Source of the DNA: CAYSSJ01 sp964433675
GTDB lineage: Bacteria > Cloacimonadota > Cloacimonadia > Cloacimonadales > TCS61
DNA: 64,000 nucleotides
Assembly: GCA_964433675.1 (NCBI GenBank)
Contig: CAYSSJ010000002.1
Coordinates: forward strand, 124,001-188,000
Reading direction: 5' to 3'
The position numbers were made by a program, and so were the translations under genes. Below, in pieces: positions 37,625 through 46,374 of the stretch. The stretch's first letter is position 1, and each line of letters starts with the position of its first letter. Under the pieces are notes generated by a model. The model did not search any database and was not told where the DNA came from. It saw only the letters and a list, made by a program, of their open reading frames with translations.

Positions 37625-38467
37625 TCATATGTATGGATTCAAGATGAGAAACAGGTGCTCTTCATCATAAGCATAAGCAGAGAAGAGATAGCTCTTATCT
37701 GAGCCGAAATTACTATGGGAGTGAACCGGTTCACCGGAATTAAACACCTTATGAAACTTGCTCAACAGTGTAGTTTTATAAGTTGAGACTTCTTTTTCTG
37801 ATTCGATGTGGACATTGTTAACAATATTGGGATTAATCTCTTCTGAAAATTTCTCGTTAAATTCACGAATCATAAAGTTTATCGGTTTGCCTTCTTTATC
37901 ATAAATCATTTGGCATAGTGCGACCGGTTCATTAATTCTATCAAAAATACAATGAAGGGAAGAAATGAATTGTTGGGAAACAACTTTCTTTTCAGTTTGT
38001 AGCTCATTTCCATTATGAAAGTGAATGATCATATTTTTCAGAATATCGTTAATTATCCTCAACTCTTCATTTTCTTTTCTGAGTTCAGTTTCCATTCTAT
38101 GATGGAGCAGAGCAGTATCGATGGTATAAACAAGATCCATATCATTTATCGGTTTGAGCACATAGCCATAAGGATGACAATCGTATGCTTTTTTTAGAAT
38201 TCCCAGATTAGCTTGAGCAGTAAGAAAAACCGTCGGGATATTACATTTATGCCTAATATGCTTTGCAGCAGCTATCCCATCTAACTCGCCGGCAAGCATT
38301 ATATCCATCAATGCTAAATCTGGTGGATTGCTTTGCACATACTCGATTGCTTCTTCTCCTTTACAGATGATTTTCGGCACACTGTAATCAAAACTTTCCA
38401 AAGTCGCTTTTACATCCATACCGATAATGGTTTCATCTTCTACAATCAGGATTTCTGCTTTGTCCAT
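37625..38467 (-). CDS. Response regulator: receiver domain plus PAS-like region, no DNA-binding domain
   Basis: About 280 residues, from the second of two adjacent ATGs (GGAGG 6 nt upstream). The receiver domain (about 1-120) has the acidic pair in EILIVEDE, phospho-acceptor Asp in ALMDIML, Thr in VFLTAQA and Lys in YVLKPIND. A coiled coil (about 125-150) leads to a region resembling a PAS sensor (INEPVALCQMIYDKEGKPI). There is no helix-turn-helix, GGDEF or kinase domain, so it may signal by protein contact. No histidine kinase gene lies in this window. Confidence 0.8.
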   Translation of the reverse strand: MDKAEILIVEDETIIGMDVKATLESFDYSVPKIICKGEEAIEYVQSNPPDLALMDIMLAGELDGIAAAKHIRHKCNIPTVFLTAQANLGILKKAYDCHPYGYVLKPINDMDLVYTIDTALLHHRMETELRKENEELRIINDILKNMIIHFHNGNELQTEKKVVSQQFISSLHCIFDRINEPVALCQMIYDKEGKPINFMIREFNEKFSEEINPNIVNNVHIESEKEVSTYKTTLLSKFHKVFNSGEPVHSHSNFGSDKSYLFSAYAYDEEHLFLILNPYI

Positions 38468-38538
38468 CATATACCTCCATACACATATGAAATCACAAGT
38501 TGGGAAAAACTGTTCATAAAATTAATAACAACTACAGA

Positions 38539-39057
38539 CTATACGCCTTTCTCTCCTTTTTCTTCTTTCGCTTCAGCAATGTTGAGCGCTAATTTTTCAG
38601 AACACTGAGAACCGATCAAAAGCTTTTTACCGTTTGTCAACTCGATATAAACGCCATAAATCCCACTCACTGTATATGCCATCCCTTTTTTTCGATTCCA
38701 GCGAATACCCCAACCCCCATATTCAATTATAGGATTGTATTCACAAGCTTTGAAGGTTTTTATACTCTCCAGAGCAATTATGCGGCGATGTATTGGCCAA
38801 AATGAAATCTTCAGATGTTTGTCAGTAATTTCTGTGATTAGTTTAACAAAATAGAAGAAAAGTGGTAGAATAATACCGAAGACAATCCAGATTACCCACA
38901 TCCAACTATCGGAAGCCGGATGAGTACCCACTTGTTGCCCTCTGATTATCTGTTGAACAAAAGCATACCAACTAAAGCCTGTGATGATGATAACCAAGAT
39001 AACAATCCATAATTGCCTGAAATGCTGAACTTCCCGAAACTTCAAATCATCTTTCAT
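38539..39057 (-). CDS. DUF6141-like small membrane protein
   Basis: A 172-residue protein with two transmembrane helices (about 18-36 and 50-72) followed by a soluble domain containing ITDKHLKISFWPIHRR, YGGWGIRW and YTVSGIYGVYIELTNGKKL. The end of this domain looks like a PH-like fold (GSQCSEKLALNI). I associate it with DUF6141. Function unknown. Confidence 0.6.
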   Translation of the reverse strand: MKDDLKFREVQHFRQLWIVILVIIITGFSWYAFVQQIIRGQQVGTHPASDSWMWVIWIVFGIILPLFFYFVKLITEITDKHLKISFWPIHRRIIALESIKTFKACEYNPIIEYGGWGIRWNRKKGMAYTVSGIYGVYIELTNGKKLLIGSQCSEKLALNIAEAKEEKGEKGV

Positions 39058-39162
39058 TTTTAGCTCTCATTATTTTTTTAGATTAATAACAAATAACTCT
39101 ATTCTTAGTCAAGTGTTTTCGTCTTTTTTTTATAAATAAATTTTATGAGTACAATAACGATG

Positions 39163-39945
39163 CTATAATGCTTTCAATTTATCTGTTATTATCTTCAGGC
39201 TATCTTCATAACTTGGAGGTGGACCAAGATCAATTTCCTGATCATCAATAAAAATTGCATCGGTCATTCCCCATTCCCTTATTGTTTCGCTGTCGAGAGT
39301 ATTAATTGTTCTAAACTCAACCTTATCACCCAGTTCTTTAGCAGCTTTACTGAAATTTTCAAATCCCACATTAACAGCAGTACACCACCCGCTGATAAAT
39401 GCGGTAATCAAAACTTTACCCTCTTCTTGTTGTGGTCTCTTTCGCATTCTGAGCCATCTTGGAGATTTAACATCTTCATCATAAGGTTTCCATACCAATT
39501 CTTGAATCCCTCTGCTATCGGCTGTTTTATACCCATGCTTCTTATAAAAGGATGTCGGCATCCAAAATGGCTGCGACAACCCCCAAGCAGCGATAGCTTT
39601 TATACCTTTCTTTTTAAGCTCATCTTCAACTGCCTGCAAAAGTGCTGTACCAATCCCTTTATTCTGAAGATTCCCCATACCTTTATCATAACCATACACC
39701 CAAATACATGTGATCAAGTAGAATCCATCTCCCTCTATAAAGGAATACTCTGCCGGTATATATTGGATCATCCCACAGACTTCACCATCATCATCTATTG
39801 CCAGTTTAACCCCTAACCCCCTATCTTTCATAAGGTCGTACCAGATACGTTTATAATCACCGGCATTAGTCATCTCTTCAGACCATTCTTCGAAACAGCA
39901 GGCATAGGTAGGATAGTATTGCTCTTTTATATCAACAATTTTCAT
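39163..39945 (-). CDS. GNAT acetyltransferase with YoaP-like C-terminal domain
   Basis: From the ATG of MKIVDIKE (39945) the protein has 260 residues; the upstream ATG at 39957 would put the GGAGG ribosome site inside the gene. The N-terminal GNAT domain (about 1-155) shows the acetyl-CoA loop QNKGIGTALLQAV. The C-terminal part (about 175-260) resembles the thioredoxin-like YoaP domain, with FISGWCTAVN and IFIDDQEIDLGPPPSYE. Substrate is unknown. Confidence 0.8.
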   Translation of the reverse strand: MKIVDIKEQYYPTYACCFEEWSEEMTNAGDYKRIWYDLMKDRGLGVKLAIDDDGEVCGMIQYIPAEYSFIEGDGFYLITCIWVYGYDKGMGNLQNKGIGTALLQAVEDELKKKGIKAIAAWGLSQPFWMPTSFYKKHGYKTADSRGIQELVWKPYDEDVKSPRWLRMRKRPQQEEGKVLITAFISGWCTAVNVGFENFSKAAKELGDKVEFRTINTLDSETIREWGMTDAIFIDDQEIDLGPPPSYEDSLKIITDKLKAL

Positions 39946-40029
39946 AAAACCCTCCATTTTTTCTTTTTATGAATACTTAGGGAAAAAAGTCAACCTATTT
40001 CAATCATGTTTATTTAGATTGTATACAAA

Positions 40030-40063
40030 AAAGCAGGGTGGCTTATATCAACCACCCCGCTTT
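40030..40063 (-). terminator. Intrinsic terminator after the 1419-residue surface protein gene
   Basis: Arms CCACCCCGCTTT (40052-40063) and AAAGCAGGGTGG (40030-40041) pair with one mismatch around a 10-nt loop. On the reverse strand the stem is followed by a U-rich tract. It lies 18 bp after the stop codon of the gene at 40081-44340. Confidence 0.85.
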
Positions 40064-40080
40064 TGAGTAAGTATGGAGGC

Positions 40081-43000
40081 TTACTTCATCAATAGCATCT
40101 TTTTCACGCTGGTGTAATCCTCGGTTTTCATTCGATAGAAGAAGACACCACTGCTAACAGTACGGCCTCGGTCGTCTCTGCCATCCCATACAATTTCATG
40201 CTGTGAAGCTTCGAGCTCGCTATCAAGCAAAGTACGCACCTTCTCACCTCTGATATTGAAGATCTCAATCTGTACCCTGCCAGGTGTAGATAGAGAGAAG
40301 CTTATGTTTGTATCCGGGTTGAACGGATTGGGATAGTTACCGCGAAGCTCTGTGATGGTTGTGATTGGGTCATCAGCAGATACGACTAACCAAGTAAACT
40401 CGACAGTTGCCATCTCTGAATCACCCCAGTTATATACAGCTACTACACCAGCCTCGTATGTTTCATTATATTCCAGATCCTCATATTGATATTCAGTTTC
40501 TTCGGTGGTAGCCACATATTCTCCATCAAGATAAACATCATATTCCAGCAATTCTTGTCGAGCAAGCTCCGGTTCATCCCAAGTGAAGAGTCCTTCCTCT
40601 TCATCTACAGCAAGATTCACAGGCATCGGTAATTCGGGAACTTCAACTTCCATAGTCACAGGTATCTCTATTGGATCACCGGCATTATGAGTGATAGTGA
40701 TATCCGCAGTATAGGTATCGGGTTCGAGACCGGCAGCATCGAAACTGACTATCACGATCTCTTCATCACCCGGTTCGATCGTACCACTCTCCGGATCCAC
40801 GCTGAGCCAATCGACTCTTTCTCGCTCATTTCTGACTCGGCTGTTAGCATCGACTAGACTCAAGCTGATTCGATCTTTGCTGATACCTGCTTGTCTGAGT
40901 GTTTCATCCAATTCGATATCGAAGGTTAGATCCTCACCACCGATGTTACTGATAGTAAGCTCCTCTTCCAGCAATTCATCCGGAGAGAGAGAAACATCGA
41001 ATGATTCTGGATCAACCGAAATAATCGGTCCGGTATCTACAGCCATAGTAGCAGGTACAATTATAGGATCTTCCGGTGCATTATGATCGACTACGATATC
41101 AGCATTATATACATCGGGTTCCAGTTCCGGATCGGTAGCATCGAAGATGACATCTATATCCACACTTTCTCCTGCTGGAACAATTCCGGAGACAGGATCG
41201 GTGACAAGCCATTCAGGACCTGCTTCCCCAAGTTCGATGATCCAGATAACATCATTCTGTGAGGTACCGATAAATGTCCATAGTCCGGGTATCAATTCAT
41301 CAGTGATATCCATACCACCGGATATAGCATCACCGGCAATAATGCCATGGGTAGTCACATCAAATGTTTGAATTGTGGAACCGTTTGTGATATCGATCTG
41401 AACCAGATTATTCTGTTCGGTACCGAGTTCTTGAGTATATGCCCAGAGATGAGGACCTCCATCGGTAACATTCTCCCAGCCTAAGCCGGAGAAACTGCTC
41501 GCCGTAGTAGTAATAGTAGATATAGTTGTACCATTTCTATCTATTAGAGTGAGTGGTGGATCCCAATTATTGGATACCCAGAATCCATCATGATCGGGAT
41601 CATAAGCCAATCCGCGGATACTGGATGTTGCTGTGGTTGTGAATTGACCAATTAGTTCTTCGTTATCAAGATCCATCTCATATATAGTATTACTGTTTGG
41701 TGAAGCATAGAAGTATTCACCATCGTAAGTAAGATCACGAAGGTTACCGGCACCGGCTATAGTGAATTCACCAATGTAGGAACCATCTGTTTCGTAGCGA
41801 TAGAATCCCGTACTATTCCATGCGGCAGTATAGATATGGTCGCCATCGGTGGTTACCGAGTATTCACCACCACCTACTCCAACGGGGAAATGATCGATCA
41901 GATCAAAGATATCGTCTGTCGGAGCTATGAGAGCTGCTTGCCCAGGACGGGGATCCTGCTCATCAAATGATGGATTATGCATACCTCTTTGCATCGGAGC
42001 GCTGTTTGCAGAACTGTTTCTTCTTTCCCTAAAACCTAACACTCTACTTTCTTCTTCATCTATGGAAATGCTATATTCCAAATCTCCGGCTCCCGGATTC
42101 GAGATCGTCATAGTTTCGGTGATAATCTCGCCTAAAGAGATCGCAACATTAAAACTTGCCGGTATAACGTCGATATCAATATTACCGAGTGTGAAATCTA
42201 CTTCGGTAACCTCGTCCTCGATAATTACTACGCCGGCTTCTGTTTCTGTCTGATATCCATACAAAGATGCTGTTACATCATAAGTGCCCGGATAGAGATC
42301 TAGAGAATAGAATCCGGTAGCGTCTGGATTAGTAGTGATCCCATTTACCGAAATCTCCACATCTTCCACATCTCCATCGCCACCGTCTAAGGTAACGGTA
42401 CCTTCCAGATAACCATCATCTTGGGCTACTACCAGCATAACATCATCTATACACCACCAGTTGATATCCCAAGAATCGCCATCAAAAGTCCAAGCTATCT
42501 GGAAAGTCTCGGAACCGACATCGGGTGTTTGAACCACAATTTCCTCTAGTTGTGGACCAAAATCGGAAGCCGGGAAAGTTTCAAATGTAGTCCAATCTAC
42601 ACCATCGCTAGTAGTCTCCAGTCTGAGATCATAACCACCTCCAAAGTCATTGTTGAAGTTACGGAATTCAAGTATTAGAGCGGAATGACCGGAAGTATCG
42701 AGCTCGGGCGTGATCAGTCTTTGTGTTGCTACTCCAGAAGGTGACCAGTAGAATCTTGCTTCTGGTGCTTCTCCACCGGCATTGTTAGTGTTACTTTGCT
42801 CCCAGTTGATATTGGCACCGGTTGATGTTGCTTCCCATCCATCGGGAGGCCATACACCGGAAAAGTCTTCCATAACTAACAATCCTGCATCGCTTATGAG
42901 TACAGAATTGGATGTGGCAGCTCCACCGTCTCCCACTGAATTGTAAGGTGTTACATCATAATGATAATATCCTACTTCAGAAATCGTATCATCTGTGAAT

Positions 43001-44340
43001 GATGTGTGAACACCGGTCAAATCAAAAGTTTCTCCGTCCGAACGCTCGATATGATATCCCAGGATCGGCTCGTTGAATGCACCGCCATGAAGGCCTTCTG
43101 TCGGATTATCCCAAGTCAGTTCGGCTTCGAGAACATTTGGATTCGGTTGTGATAAGGTTAGATCTTCTACTGCAGCGGGAACATCTTCGCCTACCCAAGC
43201 TTCTTCTACCGCCGGAATTCCTTCACCGTTAGCATTTTCTCCAACTACCATGTAAGTATATAGCCCGCTTTCGGTAACGGTATCGGTATAACTATCCGTA
43301 CCACCGATAGTAGGATTATTATCCGTATATACTATATCTTCGCCACGGTAAACATAAATCGCATCTAGATCGGTTAGTGGATCACCATTGACTTGCAGAT
43401 CCGGATTAGTCCAAGATAGTTCTGCTTCCAGAGCGCCACCTGCATCCGGTGTAACCACAAAATCAGTAGGAGCGGCAGGAGATTCCGGGTCAGCTGCATC
43501 AGCAAGCTCGAGTACCCAGATCATCTCATTCTGTGCTATTCCCAAGAATACCCATTTACCTGTTACTAAATCGTCTGTAATAACTAAGCCACCCGATGTT
43601 GCACCTGTCGGGATGACGCCTGTTGTTGTTACATCAAAGGTTTGAATTGTAGCACCAGTCTCAAGATCGATCTGGGTTAGGTCATTGTTATTATTATTCT
43701 GACAATATGCCCAGAGATAGGGACCATCTTCCAACACATTTTCCCATGCCATGCCTGAAATGCTAGTCAAAGTTATTGGCAGAGTTTCTATGTTGGAACC
43801 GGTTCGATCAACTAACTGTAATGATCCGGGACTCCATCCGTCTCCGACCCAGAATCCATCATTCTCTGCATCGTAAGCAATCGATCTGATACCGGAAACT
43901 GTTGTGGTAATAGTGCTAACTAAAACCTCATCAGCAAAATCCATTTCATAGATTGATGAACTATTATCCGAAGCATAAAAATACTCGCCATCATAAGTCA
44001 AATCACGTAAGTTGCCTGCGCCAGTTATGGTAAACTCACCTACATAAGTTCCATCGAGATCATATCGATAAAACTCTGTTGAGTTCCATCTTGCCGTATA
44101 GATATAGTCACCATCTGTTGCTACCGGATACTCGCCCTCTTGATTGTAGGGAGCGAAATTATCCAAAAGATCAAAAATGTCATCAATAGGAACGCTAATT
44201 GGATTGTGAGTCTGAACCGGATCTCTGTCTTCGATCTGAGCTCTTTCCATTCTTAACCTTTCCTCAGCATTTTGTGGTGCTGCTATCAGGAAAGATGAGA
44301 TAAATAGGATCGCCACTGTGAAAATTAGTAGCTTTTTCAT
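40081..44340 (-). CDS. Large secreted multidomain surface protein with C-terminal sorting-type module
   Basis: A 1419-residue protein. After a signal peptide (MKKLLIFTVAILFISSFLIA) come: a beta-propeller-like region (about 52-282), two fibronectin-III-like domains (about 285-480), an adhesion-type domain (MEDFSGVWPPDGWEA...WWCIDDVML, about 488-640), a carboxypeptidase-regulatory-like fold (about 645-715), a short immunoglobulin-like Asp box domain, a second copy of the propeller, two more HYDIN/ASH-like domains, a further Fn3, and the terminal module with NYPNPFNPDTNI and SGVFFYRMK. It is acidic and Thr-rich. Surface adhesion or enzyme scaffold is possible; no catalytic motif seen. GGAGG precedes the ATG. 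Confidence 0.85.
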   Translation of the reverse strand: MKKLLIFTVAILFISSFLIAAPQNAEERLRMERAQIEDRDPVQTHNPISVPIDDIFDLLDNFAPYNQEGEYPVATDGDYIYTARWNSTEFYRYDLDGTYVGEFTITGAGNLRDLTYDGEYFYASDNSSSIYEMDFADEVLVSTITTTVSGIRSIAYDAENDGFWVGDGWSPGSLQLVDRTGSNIETLPITLTSISGMAWENVLEDGPYLWAYCQNNNNNDLTQIDLETGATIQTFDVTTTGVIPTGATSGGLVITDDLVTGKWVFLGIAQNEMIWVLELADAADPESPAAPTDFVVTPDAGGALEAELSWTNPDLQVNGDPLTDLDAIYVYRGEDIVYTDNNPTIGGTDSYTDTVTESGLYTYMVVGENANGEGIPAVEEAWVGEDVPAAVEDLTLSQPNPNVLEAELTWDNPTEGLHGGAFNEPILGYHIERSDGETFDLTGVHTSFTDDTISEVGYYHYDVTPYNSVGDGGAATSNSVLISDAGLLVMEDFSGVWPPDGWEATSTGANINWEQSNTNNAGGEAPEARFYWSPSGVATQRLITPELDTSGHSALILEFRNFNNDFGGGYDLRLETTSDGVDWTTFETFPASDFGPQLEEIVVQTPDVGSETFQIAWTFDGDSWDINWWCIDDVMLVVAQDDGYLEGTVTLDGGDGDVEDVEISVNGITTNPDATGFYSLDLYPGTYDVTASLYGYQTETEAGVVIIEDEVTEVDFTLGNIDIDVIPASFNVAISLGEIITETMTISNPGAGDLEYSISIDEEESRVLGFRERRNSSANSAPMQRGMHNPSFDEQDPRPGQAALIAPTDDIFDLIDHFPVGVGGGEYSVTTDGDHIYTAAWNSTGFYRYETDGSYIGEFTIAGAGNLRDLTYDGEYFYASPNSNTIYEMDLDNEELIGQFTTTATSSIRGLAYDPDHDGFWVSNNWDPPLTLIDRNGTTISTITTTASSFSGLGWENVTDGGPHLWAYTQELGTEQNNLVQIDITNGSTIQTFDVTTHGIIAGDAISGGMDITDELIPGLWTFIGTSQNDVIWIIELGEAGPEWLVTDPVSGIVPAGESVDIDVIFDATDPELEPDVYNADIVVDHNAPEDPIIVPATMAVDTGPIISVDPESFDVSLSPDELLEEELTISNIGGEDLTFDIELDETLRQAGISKDRISLSLVDANSRVRNERERVDWLSVDPESGTIEPGDEEIVIVSFDAAGLEPDTYTADITITHNAGDPIEIPVTMEVEVPELPMPVNLAVDEEEGLFTWDEPELARQELLEYDVYLDGEYVATTEETEYQYEDLEYNETYEAGVVAVYNWGDSEMATVEFTWLVVSADDPITTITELRGNYPNPFNPDTNISFSLSTPGRVQIEIFNIRGEKVRTLLDSELEASQHEIVWDGRDDRGRTVSSGVFFYRMKTEDYTSVKKMLLMK
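41215..41920. repeat. Second copy of internal propeller duplication
   Basis: Encodes the second propeller-like region of the large surface protein. It shares long blocks with the copy at 43497-44187, such as GEFTIxGAGNLRDLTYDGEY and ITTTxSxxSGxxWENV. The two copies are about 2.3 kb apart in the same gene. Confidence 0.75.
43497..44187. repeat. First copy of internal propeller duplication
   Basis: Encodes the first propeller-like region of the large surface protein; partner of 41215-41920. Both begin with DDIFDLxDxF and end with an ELxxA segment, and they differ mostly by conservative changes. Confidence 0.75.
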
Positions 44341-45078
44341 AAATTTTCCTCCATAATTTTTTCATTTCTCAAAACAGCTTCAAAATAAACGATAATTTCG
44401 ATGTTATTACGTCTCTTTAGTCACTTTCGAAAATCACAATCTTAACCAATTTCGATGTTTACGATTTCTAAGCCTTTCTTTCGATATTAGCATCTCTTAA
44501 TTCCATCATCTAATCCCTCTAAAATCAAGATAATTACTAATTTATCTTACAAATGCAAAAAAGATTATTTTCTATTTATATGTCAATAAAAAAATTATGC
44601 TCAAAATAATCTATCCTTCATTAATCCATAGATAATGAGGAGTTATGAAATAATAAATATAAATGTAGTATTATAGTTTTATATATAAAGTGGAATTCCC
44701 TCTGACAAATAAATCGTTGATGATTGAATTATAATGTAATATTAAGTATATAGAAGTTTTACAAATATTATCTGTGCAATATACATGGTGTAATTACGAA
44801 CGCTTTTTGTTGATTACTGATATGTCCATTATCAACTGTTTTATATTAACTAACTACTCCACGATCTTACTTATTACCAACTTCTGCTTGATGCAACTTC
44901 ATCGGGAATAATGAATTATTAATCAGTAGCAAAATTGTACTTGACATTGCCACCTTTTTATTAATCGTAGCTGAGCTTGCAGAAATTTTCTGTTTAAAGC
45001 AATATTTATAGGGTGAAATCTTGGGAGAATATAGACTTTTGTAAACTAAAAAAATAGATAATCAGGAGGATTTGAACC
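44341..45078. other. Long AT-rich intergenic region between divergent genes
   Basis: About 740 bp without a supportable gene. On the left side are two identical copies of AATTTCGATGTT (44394-44405 and 44449-44460) and a related TTTCGATATT at 44479-44488, upstream of the surface protein gene. A short perfect palindrome CAGAAA-T-TTTCTG lies at 44980-44992 and a TTGACA at 44941-44946 without a matching -10. AGGAGG at 45064-45069 is the ribosome site of the AOR-N gene. No riboswitch-like structure was recognised. Confidence 0.6.
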
Positions 45079-46374
45079 ATGCAGGAACAACGTCTGGACG
45101 AATTGAGACGCACGCATGAACTGCTCTATGAGATCGATTATGAGCATACACCCTTACAGCAAGGTTATACAAACAAGATCATGCGTATCGACCTATCAAA
45201 ACCGGAGATGACTATACTACCGGTAACCGAAGAGATGAAAAAGCTCTGGATCGGTGGAAAGGGCTTTGATCTGTGGCTCACATTGAAGGAAGTGAACAAA
45301 AATACAAAATGGGACAGTGCGGAGAATCCGATCTGTTTCTCATCCGGTCCGCTTGGTGGCACCATATCATTCCCCGGCGCTGGTAAGACCTTGGTAACAG
45401 CTATTTCACCGCTGACGGGCTCGGTAATGGATTCTAATGTGGGTGGATATTTCGGTCCTTATCTGAAGTTTTCCGGATTCGATGCCCTAATACTAACCGG
45501 AGTAGCTCCCGATGAGGTTATCGTATTTCTCGATGGGGTAAAAAAGAAACTTAGCATTTTCAAAGCTCCCAAAGAATCGGTAGATTCGCATGTTCTCGCC
45601 GAAGAAATGACTTATCTCTTTGCCGAGAACGAAACCGAACGGAGAAACATAGCGGTGGTATCATCCGGAAGAGCAGCACAACATACATACATGGGACTTC
45701 TGAATTTCTCCTTTTGGGATTGGCGCCGTAAAGTAGCCAGACTGAAGCAAGCCGGTCGCGGTGGTATAGGAACAGTTTTCCGACATAAGAAGGTGAAGGC
45801 GTTTGTAACTCGAGCATTCAAAGAACCCCCTTCATGGAGTATTCATGAAAATAAAGCTTCCGAGATGATCCCCAAATCACAATCCCCTTCCGGTAGTTGC
45901 ACACACCATATTGAAGAAGTGAAAAATATAGCGTCTAAATGGAATAATGATCCCGAATACGCTATCGAAATGATGCAGGATATTCAAGAAAGATTCCGGC
46001 ATATCTCCGAGGATGCTATTGATACTCTTACAAATGTTACCGGAACACCGAAAGCATATCTCTATCATATCGCTACCTTCTACAAATCATTCTCACTCCA
46101 AGAAAAGGGTGAGAACATCATCCAAGTATGTATGGGAACTGCATGTCATGTGAAAGGTTCAGCGAATATTTTGGATTCGTTTGAGCGCATACTTGGAATT
46201 CAAACCGGAGATACAACTTCAGACAAGAAATATACGCTCGATGCAGTCGCTTGTTTGGGAGCGTGCAGTATAGCACCGGTAGTTAAGGTCAATGAGCAAG
46301 TCTATGGTAATGTGCAATCCAAAGATATAGACAAACTATTGGAAAAAGAGAATGCCCGGGGAGGTAAGAAATGA
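45079..46374 (+). CDS. Split AOR domain 1 fused to NuoE/HydC-like [2Fe-2S] domain
   Basis: A 431-residue fusion. Residues about 24-246 are the N-terminal pterin-binding domain of aldehyde:ferredoxin oxidoreductases (AFOR_N): FSSGPLGGT, SPLTGSVMDSNVGGYFGP, LKFSGFDALILTG and GRGGIGTVF. The AOR chain then stops; a linker (247-280) leads to a thioredoxin-like NuoE/HydC domain (about 280-425) with C351xxxxC356 and C392xxxC396 for a [2Fe-2S] cluster. The rest of the AOR is encoded two genes downstream. AGGAGG is 9 nt before the ATG. It overlaps the next gene by 4 bp. Expected to donate one face of the pterin site and to pass electrons to the flavin subunit. Such a split and fusion is unusual. Confidence 0.92.
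   Translation: MQEQRLDELRRTHELLYEIDYEHTPLQQGYTNKIMRIDLSKPEMTILPVTEEMKKLWIGGKGFDLWLTLKEVNKNTKWDSAENPICFSSGPLGGTISFPGAGKTLVTAISPLTGSVMDSNVGGYFGPYLKFSGFDALILTGVAPDEVIVFLDGVKKKLSIFKAPKESVDSHVLAEEMTYLFAENETERRNIAVVSSGRAAQHTYMGLLNFSFWDWRRKVARLKQAGRGGIGTVFRHKKVKAFVTRAFKEPPSWSIHENKASEMIPKSQSPSGSCTHHIEEVKNIASKWNNDPEYAIEMMQDIQERFRHISEDAIDTLTNVTGTPKAYLYHIATFYKSFSLQEKGENIIQVCMGTACHVKGSANILDSFERILGIQTGDTTSDKKYTLDAVACLGACSIAPVVKVNEQVYGNVQSKDIDKLLEKENARGGKK

Noticed and set aside
44635..44651. GAGGAG followed by ATG AAA TAA, a two-codon minigene
   Set aside because: Too short to be judged, no structure downstream and AT-rich sequence makes it likely by chance.
44341..45078. Molybdenum/tungsten cofactor riboswitch upstream of the AOR operon
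   Set aside because: The region is very AT-rich with no GC-rich multi-stem structure that could be such a riboswitch.
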